From Stenogyne calaminthoides (lineage: Eukaryota; Streptophyta; Magnoliopsida; Lamiales; Lamiaceae), in contig JBBCBC010000009.1 of NCBI GenBank assembly GCA_037126765.1, forward strand, positions 30,402,870 through 30,466,869: a stretch of 64,000 nt of DNA, read 5' to 3'. The notes beneath the pieces are model-generated. The model did not search any database. It saw only the letters and a list, made by a program, of their open reading frames with translations, and had not been told where the DNA came from. This document shows positions 56,503 through 64,000 of the stretch, in pieces (the stretch's first letter is position 1; each line of letters opens with the position of its first letter). A program made the translations under genes and the position numbers.

Positions 56503-56595
56503 GCTGTGGCTTGTTGGTGAGCAGCAGCGCTTCTTATGCAGGTTATGTAGGTTCAAACCCCAATGGTCGCATTGGCTATTTTTTAAAAAAAACTT
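56503..56595 (+). repeat. Possible tRNA-derived SINE
   Basis: GTGGCTTGTTGGTGAGC resembles an A box and TAGGTTCAAACCCC (56548-56561) is a good B box, about 35 bases apart. A TTTT/AAAAAA tail follows. It is not foldable as a complete tRNA by eye. Confidence 0.5.
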
Positions 56596-56892
56596 AAATC
56601 ATGAGGAAATTTTTAATTGGGTTAATTGAAATTGGGTTTCAGTTGAGTTTTTTCATGTACCCAAATTTTCATACTAAACTTTATTTGGGTCTTAACCTAT
56701 TAAAATAAATATAAATTAGATCAAAATTATATTAATTGAAAATGCAATTGGTGCACGTATATTTTAGCCTTCTCTATAATATTTTATTTTTGCATATTAA
56801 AAAATAAGCTATAGTTATCAATCGAGGTGCATGGTCATGTGCAGTGCATGACACAAGTAGTAATTTTGTCTTAATTCAGTAAAGTTCACTTA

Positions 56893-57571
56893 GGCCAGTT
56901 TGACTAAATTTATTTTAAACATCTTATAAGCTATAATATTTTATAAATTATTTAAAGAGCTAATAAAATGTATTTTTTAAGTAGTTAATAAGTTGTTAAA
57001 GTATTTGGCTAATATAACTTATAAGTTTTTAATAATTTTTTATTTTTTTTAATATAATTTTTTATATATAATTTTTTTTGAAATTTTTTTTTTTCTGAAT
57101 TTTTTTTTGAAAAATTTTTTTATCGAAAATTTTTTTTCCTGAAAATATTTTTTTTTCTGAAAATATATTTTCCCGAAAAAAAAAATTCTGATTTTTTTTT
57201 TTGAAAATATTTTTTTTTCTGAAAATAAATTTTTTTAAAAATTTTTTTTTAAAAATAAAAAAAATATTTTTTGAAAATAAATTTTTTATTTTGAAAATAA
57301 TTTTATTTCACAGAAAACGGGACGGATTGAGCTGAATTTGGGTCGAGGTGTGTTGAGATAGGGATAGGGTATAACTTATATAATTTTTGTAAAATAAGTA
57401 GGGATATCCCAACTTATTTTTTTGGAGCTTATAAGCTATAAAGCTTTTTTTTTTTTAAAATCTTATAAGATATTAAAATCTTATTTTACCAAATAAAATT
57501 AAGGAGCTTATAAGCTCTTACACAACTTATAAGCTGTTTTAAAGAACTTATAAGTTGTGTCAAACGGACTC
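56893..57571. mobile_element. Tourist-like MITE (PIF/Harbinger type)
   Basis: Termini GGCCAGTTTGAC and the complement of GTCAAACGGACTC form an inverted repeat, flanked by TTA at 56890-56892 and 57572-57574, the usual 3-bp target of this superfamily. Subterminal CTTATAAGCT repeats occur at both ends. The interior (57040-57320) is runs of T and A with repeated GAAAATATTTTTTT. It has no coding capacity. Confidence 0.65.
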
Positions 57572-57574
57572 TTA

Positions 57575-58759
57575 CACCTCTCACCTTTTGATAACTATAT
57601 TTTATTATTTATTATTATTATCTTTATATAAATTAAAGTTTTTTTTTTGGGAGTATGGCTTTAATAAGAAGTTGGAAATGGACATCAAGTAAAAAGGTTA
57701 AGCTACAAATCAAACCTTAGGTAAAAGAAAATCAGGGTATGTTTATTTTGAGGTTTAAAAATTCGATTTTGAGTTTTTAAAATATAAAATGTCTACACAA
57801 ATTTTGAAATTCCCTAAATTTTGAAAATCGACTTTTAAAAGTCCTTCATACCTCAAAACAAACATATATATCTCTCTATGTATAACCAAAATTTTGTCAA
57901 ATGAATTATATTTGATTTTGAAATAATATGAGTCAAATATCGTCAAACGTGTCACGAGACTCCCTCTCAGTATATACTCATTCTATTATTTTTTAAGTAT
58001 TTAAATAAAGACACTTCAGATTTGCGTAGAGGCAGTCCGTGGTGAGGCGAGATATAAATTGGACATTGACGCTTTTTATCTTTTGGGAGGAGGATTTGTA
58101 ATTTGTCTTAAGTTGTTGTCTCATCGCCCTAAATGCGTGAGGCAAACCATATGAACTTTTATCTTTAAATAATAGACAAATATGATATTTTAAAACATTT
58201 AACTATCATGGTTCAAAAAAAAATCATTTAACTATCGTGCCTTCATCTAACTTTACATACACTCAAGGCAGCATCAGAAAACCTCATTTATTTTTCGAAT
58301 ACTTGTGGATTAACTACGAAGACATTTCGGAATCCCACAACTAATATATACCTAGCTAGACAAAATCATCAAATTACTAATTTTTCGGAAATTGAGTCAA
58401 TAATATCGATATAGAAAAATGATTCTAACCAACTAAACTGTCATAGTAATAGATAATTGTAGCGTTCACGTGACAATTTAATTTTATCTATTTTTTATAT
58501 AGGTAGCAAACATAGAATAGGAGATGTAGATGTTACCCTGTTATTGGATGGTGAAACAGGTGGAAAACTTCGGGTGGTTCAATAAGATGATAAACTATAA
58601 TATAAACTGAGAAGTTTTTCCCATAATAGTAAATTACATATTACATGATTGAGATAGCAGCAGAAAAAGCGCGTATGAATGAATGAGCGCAGCCACGGAC
58701 ACTGGAAATGGATCCGGTTCGCCCACCTGGATTCCCTTAAATGCACATCCAATGCGGTA
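57575..58759. other. AT-rich spacer, nothing recognised
   Basis: Only short chance ORFs (for example 57755-57955, minus). No domain, RNA gene or repeat boundary recognised. Confidence 0.5.
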
Positions 58760-59650
58760 TGTGTAGGAGAAAATTACACCATAGATGACTTAAAATAATA
58801 AACAATAAACCAAATAACTTGAGGCTCGTGAAACACGATTTCTTTAAAACGAAATATGTCTCTCACTCTCGGTGCTAGTGACTCTTGGAATGTCCGCTTC
58901 CCAAGACACAACAAGCACAACTGAATATTTAGCATCAATATTATGCTCTAGCGAACCGGAAATCGCCTGAACTTATACAACTGGAGGCCCAACGAAAATG
59001 CAGGAGATATGTGTATAGCAAAGTGCTGGAATAGAGTGTAAGCTCTCAAATTCATGTTTTATCACAATGCTTGGACTGCTCTTTATATAGAACTCCAAGA
59101 ACCGAAACTGCTGGATGGATTTGATGAGCCATAAATATGGCTGACCAAAACTGCCCAAAATTCAAATCCGAATTTGAATTCTAATGTAACTCTTCTTTGC
59201 TCTGAATTATGTTTCAGAAACTGTCATGCAAATAAATAATTCGAAATTGCTCATTTCATTTCATTTCATTTCATTTGACCTTGAGCAGTTACATGTACAT
59301 GCAGGAGAAAATAAAATAAAAAGGAAATAGATTTGACGCAAAAAATTATTTTGCCAGTCCGCCACCAAATCGGTGCGACATTGGTGTACTCAGGTCGCGC
59401 CACACACAAGTTCACGCCTCAAAGGCCAATTTCAATCAAGATTTGCACCCCCCCCCCCTGCGCGCCCGCGTGGAGGTTTGAGCATAATCAAGATAATTTT
59501 TACAACCCTCACATGGGTTGTTAGTTTTATACCCTTTCATTTCCTTTCCATTTTCCAATGTGGGATGAGAATTTTACCTTTTCCCCTTTCCCATTTCCCT
59601 ACACAATTTTCAAGTTACAATTACACCATTTTCCATTCAAATTTCCAACA
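58760..59650 (-). repeat. Element D 3' LTR
   Basis: On the minus strand it starts TGTTGGAAATTTGAATGG directly after a polypurine tract ATGTGGGGGATT (about 59651-59662). A TATA box TATATAAA lies at 59082-59089. The LTR includes a TTTCA pentamer repeat (about 59252-59277) and a C9 run near 59450. Its far end is placed near TGTGTAGGAG at 58760, uncertain by a few bases without the other LTR. Confidence 0.75.
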
Positions 59651-60176
59651 ATCCCCCACATGAATGGAAAATCATACAGACACCAAAAAGAAAAAAAGGT
59701 TTGGTGATATAAGTCAACGTTAGAACCTTGCACATGATAGGTAGGTGTTACCCTTTGAACCTTCCCTTGTGAATGTACACTTAATTTACTAGTTAGATAG
59801 TAGACACAATGTCTTTGAACTATACATTGTTTTGTGTAAACGTTAATGTACCCCACTCAAGGTCTTTCTAACGACATCCAGTTCTCGGTTATGTTTGTTT
59901 TGGCCATGAACATTCGCCTGGTTCTGTAAGAGTGTTTAGAAATATGTCTTACAATATTCCCTTCGAAGTGGCCCTACTTCTCTCTTACATAGGTGATTTA
60001 TCTTAAGAGTATCTCAAAACTCTTCTCAAATCATTAATAGCCTTCTGCTAATCCTCACTACACATCACTATCACATCTATAGGCAATGGGCTCTTTGGTC
60101 CCCCACATTACAGCGATGCACGAGTTTAGACGATTAGGTTGTCCTTTTGAACCTAGTTCTTGGGATCTCCAGTCAG
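59651..60176 (-). other. Element D 3' untranslated region
   Basis: About 525 bp between the RNase H stop and the LTR. It contains the polypurine tract next to the LTR; no other signal seen. Confidence 0.6.
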
Positions 60177-62760
60177 CTAGGTAAGGTTATCCTTCACCTC
60201 AACTCTTTTTGTTAAGGCTTTTAGTCCCATTCCACTAGAAGATGTCTCAACTAACTCTCGATTTAAGCCCTTGGTTAGTGGATCCACAATATTTTCCTTA
60301 GAGCTCACGTAGTCTATTGAGATAACTCCAGTTGAGAGTAGTTGTCTAATGGTATTGTGTCGACGACGAATATGTCTTGACTTACCATTATACAAATTAC
60401 TTTGTGCTCTTCCAATTGCAGCCTGACTATCACAGTGAATGCATATTGGTGGCACTGGTTTCGTCCACAATGGAATATCTTCCAAAAAAATTCTAAGACA
60501 CTCGGCTTCTTCACTACATTTGTCTAGAGTTATAAACTCAGACTCCATGGTTGATCTTGCAATTACTGTTTGTTTAGAAGATTTTCATGATATAGCTGCA
60601 CCGCTAAGAGTGAAGACATATCCACTCGTTGACTTGGTGCCTTTCATATCGGATATCCAATTTGCATCACTGTAACCTTCTATTATAGCTGGATATTTCA
60701 TATAATGCAGTCCATATTCTCGTGTATGTCTTAAGTATCTAAGTACTCGTACAATAGCTTTCCAGTGACTCTCACTTGGATTACTAGTGTATCTACTTAG
60801 TTTGTTTACTGATAGGTTATATCTGGTCTAGTACAACTCGTTAAGTACACTAGACTACCTATCACTCTTGAGTACTTAACTCACACTTTCACCTTTATTT
60901 TTGACTAGGTGTTGACTATGATCTATTGGAGTTATAGTAAGACCTGAATCACCTTTACTAAACTTCTCTAGAATCTTGTCAATATAGTGAGCTTGACTCA
61001 AAACAATTCCTTTTGAAATCTTATGGATTTTAATCTCAAGTATTACATCAGCAATTCTCATATCCTTCATGTCAAATTTTGAATTCAACATGTTTTTAGT
61101 CATTTTATCGTTACTTCCAACGATAAGTATATCATCTACATTAAGACACATGTTTACATACCCATCTATTGGCTCTTTTATGTAGACACATTTATCACAT
61201 TCATTTATTCAAAATCCATGTTCCAACATGGCATTATCAAATTTAATGTGTCACTGTTTTGGTGCTTGTTTCAAATCATATAAAGACTTCATCAATTTAC
61301 ACACTTTGTTCTCTTGCCCGGGAGCTGAAAAACCCTCAGGTTGTTCCATATAAATTTCCTCAACTAAATCACCATTTAGAAAGGCGGTTTTTACATCCAT
61401 TTGATGTATCTCAAGATTTCTCAAAGCAGCTATTGCTACTATTAGTCTTATTGACGTAATTCTCATCACGGGAGAATATGTGTCAAAATAGTCAAGACCT
61501 ACTTTTTTTCTATAACATTTAATTACAAGTCTCGCCTTGTATTTATCAATGATCCCGTTAGCTTTCATTTTCCTTTTGAAAATCCACTTATAACCTAGTG
61601 GTTTACTTCCCGGAGGAAGGTCCACTAACTCCCAAGTGTGATTTTGTAAGATGGAATCAATCTCACTTTGAATTGCCTCTTTCCATAGAGGACCCTCAGA
61701 AGAATTTATAGCTTCTTTGAAGCTTTGAGGCTCACTTTCAAGCATATAGGTTAGAAAATCCGGACCAAAAGATTTTTCTACCCTAGCCCTTTTACTTCTT
61801 CTAGGTTCAATCTCTACTACTTCAACAATATTTTCTATTGTTGTATTTGCATGCCTTTTTGAAGTACTAGCTTCATTACTAGCTTCAATGCATGTTTTCC
61901 AAGGAAATATATGCTCGAAAAATGAAGCATTCCTAGATTCCATAATCGTATTTTTATGGATATCATCAATCTTAGATTCATGCACAATAAATCTATAAGC
62001 ACTATTGTTTTGTTCATAACCGATAAATACACAATCAATAGTTTTAGGGTCTATCTTCACCTTTTTAGGTGGTGGAATAACCACTTTTGCAAGACACCCC
62101 CACACTTTCAAATATTTGTAGGATGGCGCTCGACTATACCATAGTTCATATGGACTTTTATCTATTTTCTTTCGAGGCACCTTATTTAAAAGGTAGTTAG
62201 CAGTCAACACTGCTTCTCCCCACATATTTTGAGGTAAACCGGAATCTAATAACATTGCATTCATCATTTCTTTTAAAGTCCGGTTTTTACGTTCCGCAAT
62301 ATCATTTTGTTGAGGTGAATAATGGGCAGTAGTTTCATACTTAATTCCATGTTGTGCACAAAATTTAGCAAACGAAAATTCATACTCTCCACCTCTACAC
62401 TTCTCAACATCTTAATCTTTCGATTAAGTTGATTTTCAACTTCATTTTTGTAAAGAACGAATTTATCAAAAGCTTCGTCTTTACTTTTTAGAAGATACAC
62501 ATAACAATATTTTGTTCTATCATCTACAAATGTGATAAAATATTTATTTCCTCCACGTGTTTGCACGGATTTTAAGTCACACACATTAGTGTGAATTAAA
62601 TCAAGAGGTTCACTATTTCTTTCAGTAGTTTGAAAAGATGACCGAGTCATTTTTGCTTCTACACAAACCTCACACTTATGATTTGTGTCTATATTGAGTT
62701 TGGGTATACAATTTAAGTTCATCAACTTTCTTAACTAATTAAAATTAACATGTCCCAAAC
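60177..62760 (-). pseudogene. Element D pol: integrase, RT and RNase H with few breaks
   Basis: The integrase zinc region has CEVCVEAKMTRSSF. The core begins LIHTNVCDL (family LxHTDVCGP, so the first catalytic Asp reads Asn) and continues FVDDRTKYCYVYLL; a frameshift near 62400 follows. A 338-codon frame (61251-62267) covers the integrase end (GEAVLTANYLLNKVP), linker and RT (KARLVIKCY, HQMDVKTAFLNGDL). The next piece (60876-61151) reads LNVDDILIVGS where RT has YVDD. RNase H (60177-60548) includes SKENIVDPLTKGL. Breaks are few, near 62400, 62270, 61250 and 60870. Confidence 0.88.
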
Positions 62761-62767
62761 GTTTATG

Positions 62768-63322
62768 TCAAGTAATCGATGACTCAATCAAATAAACAGA
62801 AGTAGACGTGTTCTTATCCATGTTCCTTTTGATAGTCATTACATTGAGTTTGAATAGGCCATCACACTCATAGCCTTTGCCCACAAACACACCATTCTTG
62901 GATAAGATAACCTTATCCGACCCTATTACAATACAAAATTCATGCTTATTCAATAAAGATCCGGACACCAAATTTTTACAAATGTACGGAACATACAATA
63001 CATTAGTTATGGTCAATTCTTTCTCACTAGTGAATTTCAGCATTATTTTGCCTTTGCCTTTGACTTCAGAAGTTGTTGAATTCCCCATGAAGAGCTTCTC
63101 TTCGGTCACAGTTTCATCAAGGGAGTTAAACAACTCCTTAGATGAGCAGATATGGCGGGTAGCACCCGTATCAATCCACCATTCATGTGGGTTTGAACCC
63201 ACCATGTTCACTTCGGACACAACAGCAACAAGGTCTTCGCCATGCACCATGTTGACTTGTTCCTTCTTCGGCTTTTTACAATCGGCCGCACGATGACCGG
63301 GTTTATCACAATTGTAACACAT
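62768..63322 (-). pseudogene. Element D gag knuckle, protease and pre-integrase
   Basis: The frame starts MCYNCDKPGHRAADC, a full CCHC knuckle (63278-63319). The aspartic protease active site WWIDTGATRHIC follows (Asp at about 63170-63172), then the protease tail and the pre-integrase region (NVLYVPYICKNLVSGSLL). The Met is internal to the polyprotein; the true start lies in gag upstream. Ends by frameshift near 62768. Confidence 0.85.
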
Positions 63323-63427
63323 CCCGGTAAATTTCTTTTTAAATTCTTGATTTTTTGGTCCTAATCTATCATTGTTACCAGCATCATCTTTCTCTTTTCC
63401 TTTGCCTTTATGCTTCGAGTTTTGGCC

Positions 63428-64000
63428 TTATTCAACTACATTGGCCTTGTGCTCGAAGCTTTCACCATTTCGTTTTTCAGAATTCTTGTTGTCCTCTTCA
63501 ATACTAAGACGAACAACAATTTCTTCCACATTCATCTCCTTTCGCTTGTGCTTCAAGTAGTTCTTGAAATTTTTCCAACCGGGTGGCAATTTTTTGATAA
63601 TCGCCGCCACTTGAAAAGTTTCGCTCAACACCATGCCCTCGGCGTGAATATCATGGATTATAACCTGTAAGTCCTGCACTTGTTGAACAACAGGTTTAGT
63701 ATCCAGCATTTTATAATCAAGAAATTTACGCACGATAAACTTCTTTGCACTAGCATCTTCGGTTCGATGCTTCTTGTCCAGGGCCTCCAAGAACTCTTTT
63801 GCAGAAGGAACCCCAATGTACACATTGTACAACTCATCTGAGAGACTATTCATCAAATAGTTTCTGCACAAGAAGTCACAATGTTTCCATGCATCAAGTG
63901 CATTCACAGCTTGAAAGTCTTGTTCGTTTGGATTCTCGGGCAAACGAGGAGGTCTTCCTTCAAGAACCTAGCAAGGTTCAAAGTTGTTAGGTAGAATAGC
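63428..64000 (-). pseudogene. Element D gag, cut by window edge
   Basis: The frame contains SLSDELYNVYIGVPSAKEF and ends with KLPPGWKNFKNYLKHKRKEM, typical of copia gag (UBN2-type). An in-frame stop at about 63428 separates it from the knuckle at 63320. The N-terminus lies beyond 64000. Confidence 0.82.

Larger units (their letters stand above)
58760..64000 (-). mobile_element. Element D: copia retrotransposon, partial at window end
   Basis: It reads on the minus strand from gag (window edge) through pol to a 3' LTR at about 58760-59650. Domain order (gag, CCHC, protease, integrase, RT, RNase H) is copia. The 5' LTR lies beyond 64000. Long open frames and normal CAG/CTG content set it apart from elements B, C and C2. 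Confidence 0.88.

Noticed and set aside
59252..59277. TTTCA pentamer microsatellite as a regulatory array
   Set aside because: Five or so units inside the element D LTR; too short and ordinary to claim a function.

Overview
The window looks like repeat-rich nuclear DNA of a flowering plant, probably a dicot. It is AT-rich, most of it is layered transposable elements, and I see no convincing host protein gene. From 1 to 38600 there is a rearranged tandem array of an endogenous pararetrovirus (EPRV, Caulimoviridae type). Three LTR retrotransposons have inserted into it: A, a short non-autonomous element ending at 1724; B, a minus-strand copia element at 4199-13255 with target duplication TTTTA; and C, a 14.9-kb Sirevirus-like copia element at 17720-32612 with target duplication TTAAT. 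The array ends exactly at a tRNA-Met primer-binding site beside a (TA)n microsatellite at 38601-38637.

The EPRV gene order can be read from its pieces: primer-binding site, 30K-type movement protein, a capsid/zinc-knuckle/protease/RT/RNase H polyprotein, an RGG-containing ORF, a tryptophan-rich ORF and a small ORF. These are followed by a 35S-like promoter, a poly(A) signal and a leader with a stem-loop, ending back at the primer-binding site. ORFs downstream of the polyprotein are joined by 4-base ATGA stop/start overlaps. Added up, the pieces make about 7.8 kb, a normal caulimovirid genome length. Every copy is broken: one lacks the protease active site, one lacks RT, and one has an altered RT catalytic motif.

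From 38640 to 41171 there is AT-rich spacer with a possible SINE, a non-autonomous hAT element with an 8-bp target duplication (38966-40332), and a degenerate repeat tract. A second copy of the Sirevirus-like element (C2) lies on the minus strand at 41172-55829, with its 5' LTR truncated at the outer end. C and C2 both carry gag, pol and a further gene of about 3.5 kb between pol and the 3' LTR. Its C-terminal 500 codons are open in C2 and include a long predicted coiled coil.

From 55830 to 58759 there is AT-rich spacer with a second possible SINE and a Tourist-like MITE. From about 58760 to the window end is a third copia element (D, minus strand), cut by the window edge. It is much less scrambled than the others.

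A signal runs through the older-looking elements: differences between copies concentrate at CAG/CTG trinucleotides, which turn into CG, CGG or CGAG, often causing frameshifts. This suggests a methylation-linked base-calling artefact in the assembly, so many pseudogene calls here may be overstated.
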